Shown: positions 42,531 to 50,489 of the stretch, piece after piece
Layout of the letters: every line of letters starts with the position of its first letter
Numbering within the stretch: position 1 is the stretch's first letter
NCBI GenBank assembly: GCA_014800845.1
Contig: JAAVFJ010000009.1
Span: 62,001 to 126,000, forward strand
Origin: Bacteroidales bacterium
Lineage (GTDB): Bacteria; Bacteroidota; Bacteroidia; Bacteroidales; Muribaculaceae
Reading direction: 5' to 3'
Length of the DNA stretch: 64,000 nucleotides
Made by a program: the position numbers and the translations under genes
Notes under the pieces: generated by a model
Databases searched by the model: none
The model's input: only the letters and a program-made list of their open reading frames with translations
What the model was told of the DNA's origin: nothing

Positions 42531-42704
42531 AAGGGTGAAGGGTGAAGGGTGAAGGGTTAAGGGTGAAGGGTGAAGGGTTAGAGTGCTCCGAAAACTCCGA
42601 AAACTCTGAGAACTCCGAAAGCTCCGAGCACCCATAACCCTTAACCCATAACCCTTAACCCATAACCCTTAACCCATAACCCTTAACCCATAACCCATAA
42701 CCTA
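42531..42704. repeat. Composite CTCCGAG intergenic element 3
   Basis: The left flank has seven-base AAGGGTG/AAGGGTT repeats (42531-42580). Five CTCCGAGnn units form the core (42586-42630). The right flank has alternating CCCATAA and CCCTTAA heptamers, four 14-base copies and more (42632-42704). The flanks are near reverse complements. It lies directly between the DUF2723 stop and the tsaE start. Confidence 0.87.
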
Positions 42705-42710
42705 AAATAA

Positions 42711-43133
42711 ATGACCCTAAATATCCCCTCTACCGACGCGCTCCCCGAAATAGCAGCCCAAGTGGCCGCGATGCTCGGGGAGCGGCGTGTTGTGGTGTTT
42801 CAGGCACCTATGGGTGCCGGTAAGACCACCTTCATCTCCGCCCTCTGCGCCCACCTCGGCGTAGACCCGCTGGAGGTCAACTCCCCCACGTTTGCCATTG
42901 TCAACGACTACTCCTCACCCGCAGGTCCCATCTACCATTTTGACCTCTATCGCCTGCGCGACCTCGAGGAGGTTCTCGACATTGGCCTGACTGACTATCT
43001 CGACTCCGACCACCTCTGCCTCATAGAGTGGCCCGATGTGGCCGAACCGCTGCTCCCCTCCCCCAAGGAGCGCGTAAACATCAGCATAAACGTAGACCCC
43101 GACACCGGCCTGCGCACTCTCACCATTGACTGA
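42711..43133 (+). CDS. tsaE: tRNA t6A biosynthesis ATPase TsaE
   Basis: 140 residues. Walker A in FQAPMGAGKTTFISALC, then VNSPTFAIVNDYSSPAGPIY with HFDLYRL and the acidic LIEWPDVAEPLLP, all TsaE marks. With TsaB, TsaC and TsaD it forms the N6-threonylcarbamoyl modification on A37 of ANN-reading tRNAs. It starts a few bases after repeat element 3. Two genes on lies mtaB, which methylthiolates the same base, a functional neighbour. Confidence 0.94.
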   Translation: MTLNIPSTDALPEIAAQVAAMLGERRVVVFQAPMGAGKTTFISALCAHLGVDPLEVNSPTFAIVNDYSSPAGPIYHFDLYRLRDLEEVLDIGLTDYLDSDHLCLIEWPDVAEPLLPSPKERVNISINVDPDTGLRTLTID

Positions 43134-43142
43134 CAACCAACT

Positions 43143-43898
43143 ATGCACTACATCGAGCTCCCCTCAGTCTCCTCAACCTTCACCTACGTGGCCACACACG
43201 CCACCGAGCTTGCCGACCGCACCCTCGTGAGCACCCCCTGCCAGACCGAAGGGCGCGGGCAACGAGGCAATCACTGGGAAAGCGAGCCGGGGCAAAACCT
43301 CACTTTCACCGCCATCATGCGTCCGCAGGCATGGGAGGCACGCCGACAGTTCCTCATAAGCGAAGCAGTGGCAGTAGCCATCGCCGACACCCTCGCGGAG
43401 CAGTGCGGAGTGGAGTGCAGCGTGAAATGGCCCAACGACATCTACGCTCACACCCCCGACGGCGACGTTGGTAAAATCTGCGGCATACTCATCTCCCACT
43501 CCCTCGACGGCTCCATGATACGCCACACCATCATAGGCGCCGGCATCAACATCAATCAGACCCGTTTCCTCTCCGATGCGCCCAACCCCGTGAGCGTTAA
43601 GGGTATAACCGGCCGCGAACACACCCTCTCGCCACTGCTCCGCGCCTTTGGCGAAGCGATAGAGAGGAGTGTGGACCGCTTGTGGAACGACCCCGACTAC
43701 TCCACCCTGCTGCACGAACGCTACATGCAGCTGCTCTGGCGCGGCGACGGCGGCCTCTACCCCTGGCTTGACACCGCCACCGGCGAACGCTTCCAAGCCA
43801 CCCTCTTCGCCATCGAGCCCCTGGGCCACATGGTGCTCCGCACCCCCGACGGCACCCTCCGCCGCTACGCCTTCAAGGAGGTGGTGTTCATTGATTAG
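43143..43898 (+). CDS. birA: Biotin--[acetyl-CoA-carboxylase] ligase
   Basis: 251 residues, the monofunctional form without the DNA-binding domain. Motifs: TEGRGQRGNHWESEPGQNLT (biotin and ATP site), VKWPNDIYAHTPDGDVGKIC, GAGININQTRF and a short C-terminal SH3-like domain. It attaches biotin to carboxylase carrier subunits. It begins 9 bases after tsaE. Its TAG stop is the first triplet of repeat element 4. Confidence 0.94.
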   Translation: MHYIELPSVSSTFTYVATHATELADRTLVSTPCQTEGRGQRGNHWESEPGQNLTFTAIMRPQAWEARRQFLISEAVAVAIADTLAEQCGVECSVKWPNDIYAHTPDGDVGKICGILISHSLDGSMIRHTIIGAGININQTRFLSDAPNPVSVKGITGREHTLSPLLRAFGEAIERSVDRLWNDPDYSTLLHERYMQLLWRGDGGLYPWLDTATGERFQATLFAIEPLGHMVLRTPDGTLRRYAFKEVVFID

Positions 43899-44007
43899 GT
43901 TTTAAGGGTTAAGGGTTAAGGGTTAGAGAGCTCCGAGTGCTCGGAGTACTCCGAGTACTCCGAGTACTCCGAGTACTCCGAGTACTCCGAGAGCTCCCAA
44001 AACTCCC
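43896..44007. repeat. Composite CTCCGAG intergenic element 4
   Basis: TAGGTTTTAAGGGTTAAGGG (43896-43915 onward) is followed from 43931 by eight 9-base units, four of them identical CTCCGAGTA. The birA stop codon is the first triplet, as for lepB in element 2. There is no right flank. Confidence 0.85.
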
Positions 44008-44034
44008 ATTTTTTTCAATTTCCCGGGATTTTTG

Positions 44035-44042
44035 TAATTTTG
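44035..44042 (+). promoter_or_regulatory. -7 element directly before mtaB
   Basis: TAATTTTG ends five bases before the mtaB ATG at 44047, so transcription would start at or next to the start codon (leaderless). The -33 position shows only TTTT. Confidence 0.5.
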
Positions 44043-44046
44043 TCGT

Positions 44047-45372
44047 ATGAATAATAGTCAGGGCGCGTTGCGCGTCTCATACCATACGCTTGGCTGCAAG
44101 CTGAATTTTGCTGAAACCTCTACCATCGGGCGCCTTCTCTCCGAGAAGGGCTGGCTGCGCGCGCAGCCCGGCGAGGAGCCGGCGCTCTGTGTGGTCAACA
44201 CTTGTTCGGTCACTGAGATGGCCGACAAGAAGGGGCGGCAGCTTATCCGTCAGCTTCACCGGCGCCATCCGCAGGCCCGCATCGTCGTGACCGGCTGCTA
44301 TGCGCAGCTCAAGCCCGGGGAGGTGAGTAGCCTGCCGGGGGTGAGCATCGTGCTCGGCCAGGACAAGAAGGGGGAGATAGCCGATTATGTAGCGCAGCTC
44401 ACTCAGGAGGTCTCCACCCCTAAGGTGGTGGAGGTCAAGGATTTCAAGGAGCTCCGGGAGTTTGTGCCGGCCTGCGAGCGGGGCGACCGCACGCGCTACT
44501 GGCTGAAGGTGCAGGATGGCTGCGACTATTGGTGCTCCTATTGCACTATCCCCATGGCTCGCGGGCGTTCGCGCTCGGCATCGGTCGAAGCCTGCGTGGA
44601 GCAGGCGCGGAAGGTGGCCGCCGAGGATGGCCGCGAGATTGTGCTGACGGGCATCAATGTGGGCTGTTTCGGCCAGGAGCGCGGAGAGAGTCTGCTGCAG
44701 CTCATCAGGGCGCTCGATGAGGTGGAGGGAATCAGCCGCTACCGCATCTCGTCGATAGAGCCGAATCTGCTGACCCCTGAGATTATAGACTTCGTGGCCG
44801 GGTCGCGGGCTTTTATGCCCCACTTTCATGTGCCGCTGCAGAGTGGCAGCGATGAGGTGCTCAGACTGATGCGCCGCCGCTATGACACAGCGCTGTTTGC
44901 CTCACGCATGGAGTTGATACGCAGCCGCATACCTCACGCCTTTATAGGTGTGGACATCATAGCCGGGGCACGCGGTGAGACCCCCGAGGAGTGGCAGAGG
45001 AGTCTGGAGTTTGCATCCTCGCTGCCGGTGCAGCAGCTGCATGTGTTCCCCTACAGCGAACGCCCCGGCACCCGCGCTCTGGAGATAGGGGGCATCGTGC
45101 CACAGGAGGAGAAGCATCGGCGTGTGGCTCAGCTGCTTAAGGTGAGCGAGCAGAAGTATGCCGCTTTCATGAAGGCCAACGCGGGCACTCGCCGCCCGGT
45201 ACTCTGGGAGCAGCCGCATGCCGCCGAGGGGGTGATGCATGGCTTCACTGACAATTATCTGCGTGTGGAGGCGCCGCTCGCGCAGGGGATGATTAACCGC
45301 ATTACGCCTGTGGCGCTCGGTGAGCCTATTGACAGCGAGTGCCTCAGCGGACAGATAATCACGGAGTTATGA
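44047..45372 (+). CDS. mtaB: tRNA (N6-L-threonylcarbamoyladenosine(37)-C2)-methylthiotransferase
   Basis: 441 residues. N-terminal UPF0004 domain with its cysteines in SYHTLGCKLNFAETSTIG, VVNTCSVTEMADKKG and VTGCYAQLKPGEV. Radical SAM motif CDYWCSYCTIPMARGRSRS (CxxxCxxC). Short TRAM-like C-terminus. This is the MtaB subgroup, converting t6A37 to ms2t6A37. It sits two genes after tsaE, which helps make the substrate. Its stop overlaps the acyltransferase start (ATGA). Confidence 0.93.
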   Translation: MNNSQGALRVSYHTLGCKLNFAETSTIGRLLSEKGWLRAQPGEEPALCVVNTCSVTEMADKKGRQLIRQLHRRHPQARIVVTGCYAQLKPGEVSSLPGVSIVLGQDKKGEIADYVAQLTQEVSTPKVVEVKDFKELREFVPACERGDRTRYWLKVQDGCDYWCSYCTIPMARGRSRSASVEACVEQARKVAAEDGREIVLTGINVGCFGQERGESLLQLIRALDEVEGISRYRISSIEPNLLTPEIIDFVAGSRAFMPHFHVPLQSGSDEVLRLMRRRYDTALFASRMELIRSRIPHAFIGVDIIAGARGETPEEWQRSLEFASSLPVQQLHVFPYSERPGTRALEIGGIVPQEEKHRRVAQLLKVSEQKYAAFMKANAGTRRPVLWEQPHAAEGVMHGFTDNYLRVEAPLAQGMINRITPVALGEPIDSECLSGQIITEL

Positions 45373-46274
45373 GCAAGCGAGAGGTACCCATAGGGATGCG
45401 TATAGCCTTTGCGCCGCTGTGCGCTCTGCTGAGCCTGCTGGGGTTGTTGCCCTGGTGGATGCTCTGGGGAGTGAGCGATGCGTTGGCTTTTCTGGCACGC
45501 GACGTGGTACGCTACCGCCGTCGGCTGGTTGAGCGCAATCTGGAGCGCGCCTTTCCGGAGCTTTCCCCCGGGGAGCGACAGCGGATTGTGCGTCGCTTTT
45601 ACCGGCATCTGACCGACTACTTCGTGGAGACGGTGAAGTTTCGCTCCATGAGCGCTGAGGCGCTGAAGCGACACATGACTTTTGAGAACACCGAACTGAT
45701 AGACAAGACGTTGGCTTCGGGCAGAGATATTGTGATTTACACTTCTCACTTCGGCAACTGGGAGTGGATAACGACCATGGGCCTCTGGTGCCGCGAGGCT
45801 GAGAGCGCCAAGTTCAGCCACGTCTACCGGCCGCTGCGGCAGCCCTGGTTCAACCGCTGGTTCCTGCGGCTGCGCAGCCGCTTCAATGTGTCGATACCCA
45901 TGAAGCAGGTGCTCAGGCAGCTGCTCACGTGGCGCCGCGACGGGGTACGGTTCATCACCGGCTTCCTCTCAGACCAGAAGCCCTCACACGCCGGCAAGGT
46001 CTTCACGGTCCCCTTCATGGGTGTGGACACCCCCTTTATAGGTGGCACCGAGGAGCTGGCTGCGAAACTCGACGCGGTGGTGATGCTGTTTGACACGCGG
46101 GTGACGGGGCGCGGCCGCTACCACTCCACCATCCGCCTGCTCACCGAGCATCCGCGCACCCTCCTGCCCGGAGAGCTGACGCGCCTCTACGCCGCCAACC
46201 TGACCGACCAGATCCGCTCCTGCCCCCCCGCCTACCTCTGGAGCCACAACCGCTGGCGCCTCCCCAAACACTAA
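45369..46274 (+). CDS. LpxL/HtrB-like lipid A acyltransferase
   Basis: 301 residues from the ATG at 45369, which overlaps the mtaB stop by four bases. An N-terminal membrane segment (FAPLCALLSLLGLLPWWMLW), then RYRRRLVERNLERAFPELSP. The catalytic His-x4-Asp/Glu block is YTSHFGNWEWITTMGL, followed by FLSDQKPSHAGKVFTVPFMG. It transfers a secondary acyl chain to lipid A at the inner membrane. Ends just before a set of 23-bp repeats. Confidence 0.9.
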   Translation: MSKREVPIGMRIAFAPLCALLSLLGLLPWWMLWGVSDALAFLARDVVRYRRRLVERNLERAFPELSPGERQRIVRRFYRHLTDYFVETVKFRSMSAEALKRHMTFENTELIDKTLASGRDIVIYTSHFGNWEWITTMGLWCREAESAKFSHVYRPLRQPWFNRWFLRLRSRFNVSIPMKQVLRQLLTWRRDGVRFITGFLSDQKPSHAGKVFTVPFMGVDTPFIGGTEELAAKLDAVVMLFDTRVTGRGRYHSTIRLLTEHPRTLLPGELTRLYAANLTDQIRSCPPAYLWSHNRWRLPKH

Positions 46275-46277
46275 CCC

Positions 46278-46367
46278 CGGCCAAACAACCGAACAGATTT
46301 CGGCCAAATAACCGAATGAAACCCGGCCAAATGACCGAATGGATTCCAGCCAAATAACCGAATTGCC
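46278..46367. repeat. Four 23-bp tandem repeats upstream of a DUF4143 ATPase
   Basis: Copies at 46278-46300, 46301-46323, 46324-46346 and 46347-46367 (last truncated), each with the core GGCCAAATAACCGAAT and small changes. They end 12 bases before the -7 element TACCTTTG at 46380-46387. Confidence 0.88.
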
Positions 46368-46379
46368 AAAAATTTTTAT

Positions 46380-46387
46380 TACCTTTG
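46380..46387 (+). promoter_or_regulatory. -7 element of the DUF4143 ATPase gene
   Basis: TACCTTTG, 21 bases before the ATG. The -33 region falls within the last 23-bp repeat and shows no TTTG, so an activator bound to the repeats may be needed. Confidence 0.55.
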
Positions 46388-46408
46388 CGGGCAAAAACAG
46401 GATCGTAA

Positions 46409-47692
46409 ATGACTAAGAATAAGACCTACAGACCGCGCATAGCCGACAAACTCCTTGCCCGAAAGCTTCAGGGCAAAGGGGCGGTGCTCATTGAGGGTGC
46501 CAAGTGGTGTGGGAAAACCACTACCGCCGAACAGGTGTGCCGGAGCGTGCTCTATATGACTGACCCGGAGAAGCGAGACCAAAACATTCAGCTGGCACGA
46601 CTGAATCCGTCGTTGCTTCTGAGGGGCGAAAAGCCGCGGCTTATTGATGAGTGGCAGGTAGCGCCCACCCTTTGGGATGCTATCCGCTTCACGGCTGACC
46701 ATGAGAAGGAGTTGGGGCTATTTGTCCTCACGGGGTCGAGTGTGCCGGCAGACATGAGCGAGGTGATCCACAGCGGCACCGGCAGATTCGGATGGCTGAA
46801 AATGCGCCCTATGTCTCTTTGGGAGTCAGGCGATTCCACCGGCGATGTGTCGCTCGGTGCCCTCTTCGATGGCGCCACCGAAATAGCCGGCATGGCTAAT
46901 CATAACCTTGAGCGCATGGCGTTTCTTACGTGTCGCGGCGGATGGCCGCTGGCGGTGGATATGGCCGATGAAATAGCTCTTGACCAGGCCTTTGATTATG
47001 TAGCGGCCGTGGAGAAGCGTGACATACAGATGGCCGATGGCGTAGCGCGCGAGGCCGGCAGGGTGCACCGCCTTTTGCGCGCATACTCCCGACATCAGGG
47101 TGCGCAGGCCTCCATCTGCGCCATTCGCGACGACCTGCGGGAAAACGAGGGGGACACCTTTGATGCCGACACGGTGGCTTCTTACATAGAGGCTCTGAAG
47201 CGTATTTTCGTGATAGAGGATGTGGAGGCGTGGAATCCCAATCTGAGGTCCAAGACCGCTATCCGCACCTCTGACACTCGCTATTACACCGACCCCTCGA
47301 TAGCCACTGCCGCGCTGGGCATCGGCCCCGCTGACTTGATAAACGATCTGAATACTTTCGGATTAATTTTTGAGACCCTGTGCATCAGGGATTTAAGGGT
47401 CTACGCCGAGGCGCTCAACGGCAATGTCTATCATTATCGCGACAAGAACGGTCTGGAGTGTGACGCTGTGGTGCATCTGCGCGATGGCCGCTACGGGCTC
47501 ATAGAAATCAAGCTTGGCGGCGAAAGCAATATAAATCAGGGTGCCGAGACGCTGAAAACCCTCGCCAAGAAGATTGATACCGACAAGATGAAAGCGCCCT
47601 CTTTCCTCATGGTGCTCACTGCTATAGGTGACTATGCCTACCGCCGTGAAGATGGCGTGCTGGTGGTGCCTGTCGGCGCGCTTAAAGACTGA
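46409..47692 (+). CDS. AAA_14/DUF4143 ATPase
   Basis: 427 residues. AAA_14 ATPase domain: Walker A GAKWCGKTTTAEQV, Walker B RLIDEWQVAPTLWDAI, sensor LFVLTGSSVP and MRPMSLWESGDSTG. The C-terminal DUF4143 domain is nuclease-like (FGLIFETLCIRDLRVYAEAL, then DKNGLECDAVVHLRDGRYGL with IEIKLGG). Such genes are common in gut Bacteroidales, often in several copies. Proposed roles range from defence to mobile-element functions; none is established. Monocistronic, with tandem repeats in its promoter. Confidence 0.9.
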   Translation: MTKNKTYRPRIADKLLARKLQGKGAVLIEGAKWCGKTTTAEQVCRSVLYMTDPEKRDQNIQLARLNPSLLLRGEKPRLIDEWQVAPTLWDAIRFTADHEKELGLFVLTGSSVPADMSEVIHSGTGRFGWLKMRPMSLWESGDSTGDVSLGALFDGATEIAGMANHNLERMAFLTCRGGWPLAVDMADEIALDQAFDYVAAVEKRDIQMADGVAREAGRVHRLLRAYSRHQGAQASICAIRDDLRENEGDTFDADTVASYIEALKRIFVIEDVEAWNPNLRSKTAIRTSDTRYYTDPSIATAALGIGPADLINDLNTFGLIFETLCIRDLRVYAEALNGNVYHYRDKNGLECDAVVHLRDGRYGLIEIKLGGESNINQGAETLKTLAKKIDTDKMKAPSFLMVLTAIGDYAYRREDGVLVVPVGALKD

Positions 47693-47733
47693 TTTTCTTA
47701 CTGCGTTTACCCGTAATTGCAAAAAAGTTTTTG

Positions 47734-47825
47734 TAACTTTGCCTCAATCAAATGGCTTCGCCAGCGGCACCGGGCCCGGGGGCCGACGTTCCCTTTTGAT
47801 TTTCGGCGAAGTTTTTGTAACTTTG
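47734..47825 (+). repeat. Promoter-bearing repeat, locus B
   Basis: Two promoter -7 elements (TAACTTTG at 47734-47741 and 47818-47825) bracket a GC-rich middle (GGCACCGGGCCCGGGGGCCG). The block aligns with locus A (34529 onward), sharing TAACTTTGCCTC, CAAAT, a CCGGGC-rich centre and CCCTTTTGnTTTTCGGCGAA-type text. Confidence 0.72.
47795..47825 (+). promoter_or_regulatory. Promoter of the secreted DUF3256-like gene
   Basis: TTTG at 47795-47798, a 19-base spacer (ATTTTCGGCGAAGTTTTTG) and TAACTTTG at 47818-47825. The ATG is nine bases on. Confidence 0.72.
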
Positions 47826-47833
47826 TGGGCATT

Positions 47834-48523
47834 ATGAAGATTGTTTTTTCTCTGCTGGTCTGCCTTTGCGCTTGGCTCCCGATTTGGGCCGAGGCGCCGA
47901 AGGGTGCTGACTCCGGGGCTATCACGGCTAAGGAGGCTTTTCTGCGCCTGAAGGGTGACCCGCTCCAACTCATCTCCGAAAGCACGCGCCGCGACATGGT
48001 GCTCTGCTTTGAGGGGAATCAGAAATATACGCCGCTCAATTCGCTGCGCGGCACCTGTGAGCTGAAGGCGCTTACCCCCTCCTATGCCATGGTGGAGGTG
48101 AGCAAGGCAAGCACGGTACAGATTGCTATCCTCCCCGCCGGCAAGAAGCAGGTCGTGGCGGTGATCTACACGGTCGATGGGGGTGACAGTCCCGACTCTG
48201 AGCTGCTGCTCTACGACGAAAAGCTCACCCCTCTGCCGCTGGGCAAGTATTTCAAGGAGCCGCAGATGCAGATGTTTATGGTCAAAGGCAAGGAGGCGCA
48301 GCAGGCGCAGGAGCTCGTGCCCTTCCTGCTCGTGAGCTACGCTTTTGACATCACGGGCGACACCCCGGCCCTCGAGGCTCAGCTCAATGTGAAGGGCTCC
48401 ATGAGCGAGGAGGATTTCGACCGCCTTCGCCCCTATCTCTCCACCTACACTCTTATCTATTACTGGGACGGCAAGCGATTCTCCGCGCCGCGCCCTATGA
48501 CCGATATTAATATCACGGAATAA
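47834..48523 (+). CDS. Secreted DUF3256-like protein
   Basis: 229 residues from the ATG at 47834; a longer frame starting at 47717 would translate the promoter repeat and is rejected. Signal peptide 1-20 ([20 protein letters not shown]). The body ([34 protein letters not shown], then [20 protein letters not shown]) resembles DUF3256, a Bacteroidales-restricted periplasmic or outer-membrane family of unknown role. No lipobox. The family call is from memory of the pattern and only moderate. gltX starts 14 bases later. Confidence 0.7.
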   Translation: MKIVFSLLVCLCAWLPIWAEAPKGADSGAITAKEAFLRLKGDPLQLISESTRRDMVLCFEGNQKYTPLNSLRGTCELKALTPSYAMVEVSKASTVQIAILPAGKKQVVAVIYTVDGGDSPDSELLLYDEKLTPLPLGKYFKEPQMQMFMVKGKEAQQAQELVPFLLVSYAFDITGDTPALEAQLNVKGSMSEEDFDRLRPYLSTYTLIYYWDGKRFSAPRPMTDINITE

Positions 48524-48537
48524 GAAGGAATAAGAAT

Positions 48538-50067
48538 ATGAACAGACCCGTACGCGTACGTTTCGCCCCCTCACCCACGGGGCCTCTCCACATAGGCGGT
48601 GTGCGCACCGCTCTTTTCAATTATCTCTTTGCGCGCCGCAACGGCGGCAAGATGATTCTCCGCATTGAGGACACTGACTCTCAGCGCTTTGTGCCCGGTG
48701 CCGAGGATTACATAATAGAGAGCCTCCGCTGGCTCGGCATTGAAATTGACGAGGGTGTGGGCGTAGGTGGTCCTCATGGTCCCTACCGCCAGAGCGAACG
48801 CCGCGACATCTACCGCAAATATGTGGACCAGCTGCTCGCCGCCGACCGCGCTTACATAGCTTTCGACACCCCCGAGGAGCTGAACGCCGCCCGCGAGGCT
48901 ACCCCCAATTTCCAGTATGACGCCTCCACCCGCATGCAGATGCGCAACTCCCTCTCGCTCCCTGCCGAGGAGGTGAAGCGCCTCCTCGACGAGGGCACGC
49001 AGTATGTGGTGCGCTTCAAGATTGAGCCGGGGCGCGACGTGGTAGTCAACGACCTGGTGCGCGGCAAGGTGACCATCAATTCCTCTATTCTCGACGACAA
49101 GGTGCTCTTCAAGAGTGCCGACAATCTGCCGACCTATCACTTGGCAAACATAGTGGACGACCACCTGATGGAGGTGAGCCACGTGATTCGCGGTGAGGAA
49201 TGGCTCCCCTCGGCTCCGCTTCATGTGCTTCTGTATGAGGCGTTTGACTGGGCCGACACGATGCCGCAGTTCGTTCACCTGCCGCTGCTGCTCAAGCCCG
49301 TGGGCAACGGTAAGCTCTCCAAGCGCGATGGCGACAAGCTCGGCTTCCCCGTCTTCCCCCTCGACTGGAGGGACCCCGCCACCGGCGCCCTCTCTTCCGG
49401 CTATCGCGAGAAGGGCTATCTGCCTGAGGCTGTGGTCAATTTCCTGGCGCTGCTCGGCTGGAACCCCGGGGACGACACGGAGATGATGTCCATGCAGGAG
49501 CTGATTGATAAGTTCTCGTTTGAACACTGCTCTAAGGCAGGCGCGAAGTTTGACTACAAGAAGGGAATCTGGTTTAACCACGAATACCTGAAGGCTATGG
49601 ACCCCGAGCGCCTGACCGACCTGTTCATGCCCATCCTCGCCGGCCGCGGCCATGCCGATGTGCCCCGCGAGTATGCCGGCCGCGCCGCCGCTATGGTGCA
49701 GGGTCGCGTGGACTTCCCCGAGGACCTGTGGCGCGAGGCTTCTTTCTTCTTCGAAGCTCCGCAGGAGTATGCCGAGAAGGATGTGAAGAAGCGCTGGAAA
49801 GAGGGTATGCCTGAAATCATGGCCGAGCTTATCACTGTGCTCGAGGGCATCGACGACATGACGAGCGCCAACGCCGAGAAGATTGTGCTCGCCTGGATTG
49901 CCGACAAGGGTTACCACCTGGGCAATGTGATGAATGCTTTCCGTCTGGCGGTGGTGGGCGCCTGCAAGGGTCCCCACATGTTCGACATAACCGAGCTTAT
50001 GGACAAGCAGGAGGTGCTCGCCCGCATACGCCACGCCATCGACACCCTGCCCGCACCGCAGCAGTAA
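48538..50067 (+). CDS. gltX: Glutamyl-tRNA synthetase
   Basis: 509 residues, class I. HIGH-type motif in [20 protein letters not shown] and the KMSKS counterpart [12 protein letters not shown]. Catalytic-domain phrases [19 protein letters not shown] and [20 protein letters not shown]. It charges tRNA-Glu. The Bacteroidota form carries the insert [20 protein letters not shown]. Its stop overlaps folK by one base. Confidence 0.96.
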   Translation: MNRPVRVRFAPSPTGPLHIGGVRTALFNYLFARRNGGKMILRIEDTDSQRFVPGAEDYIIESLRWLGIEIDEGVGVGGPHGPYRQSERRDIYRKYVDQLLAADRAYIAFDTPEELNAAREATPNFQYDASTRMQMRNSLSLPAEEVKRLLDEGTQYVVRFKIEPGRDVVVNDLVRGKVTINSSILDDKVLFKSADNLPTYHLANIVDDHLMEVSHVIRGEEWLPSAPLHVLLYEAFDWADTMPQFVHLPLLLKPVGNGKLSKRDGDKLGFPVFPLDWRDPATGALSSGYREKGYLPEAVVNFLALLGWNPGDDTEMMSMQELIDKFSFEHCSKAGAKFDYKKGIWFNHEYLKAMDPERLTDLFMPILAGRGHADVPREYAGRAAAMVQGRVDFPEDLWREASFFFEAPQEYAEKDVKKRWKEGMPEIMAELITVLEGIDDMTSANAEKIVLAWIADKGYHLGNVMNAFRLAVVGACKGPHMFDITELMDKQEVLARIRHAIDTLPAPQQ

Positions 50068-50489
50068 TGGTCTACATCAACATAGGCACCAATCTGGGTG
50101 ACCGCCGCGCCAACCTCGACAATGCGCTCAAGGGGCTCGCGCGCCACTTCCGCATTGCTGCCGTAAGCGATATTTTCGAGAGTGAGCCCTGGGGATTCAG
50201 CAGTCCCCACGGCTTTCTCAATATATGCGCGGCCTTTGACGCCGAGGGGCTGACACCCCTGCAGGTGCTCGCCATCACGCAGGCGGTGGAGCGCGAAATC
50301 TCTCCGCTCTCTCATCGCAACCCCGACGGCAGCTACCGCGACCGCCTCATCGACATAGACTTAGTGGTAATCGATGGTGTGGAGATGTCCGCTCCCCAGC
50401 TCACTCTCCCCCACCCGCATCTGCATGACCGCGACTTCTTCCTCACCCCCTACTGCGAGGTGCGCGCCCTCATAGAAGGTCCACGGTAA
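50067..50489 (+). CDS. folK: HPPK, folate biosynthesis pyrophosphokinase
   Basis: 140 residues. Begins VYINIGTNLGDRRANLDNAL, then SDIFESEPWGF (the EPWG pterin motif) and NPDGSYRDRLIDIDLVVIDG followed by LPHPHLHDRDFFLTP. It transfers pyrophosphate to 6-hydroxymethyl-dihydropterin. A TAATG junction with gltX implies coupling. The last 20 bases overlap the convergent hemW gene. Confidence 0.93.
   Translation: MVYINIGTNLGDRRANLDNALKGLARHFRIAAVSDIFESEPWGFSSPHGFLNICAAFDAEGLTPLQVLAITQAVEREISPLSHRNPDGSYRDRLIDIDLVVIDGVEMSAPQLTLPHPHLHDRDFFLTPYCEVRALIEGPR

Noticed and set aside
46278-46367. CRISPR array
   Set aside because: The 23-bp units are directly adjacent with no unique spacers, and there are no cas genes in the window.
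47717-47833. 39-residue N-terminal extension of the secreted protein
   Set aside because: It would translate the promoter-bearing repeat; the ATG at 47834 is followed by a good signal peptide.
48571-50034. 487-codon open frame antisense to gltX
   Set aside because: gltX is unambiguous on the plus strand. The reverse frame is a His/Val/Leu/Gly-rich shadow caused by high G+C and few stops.
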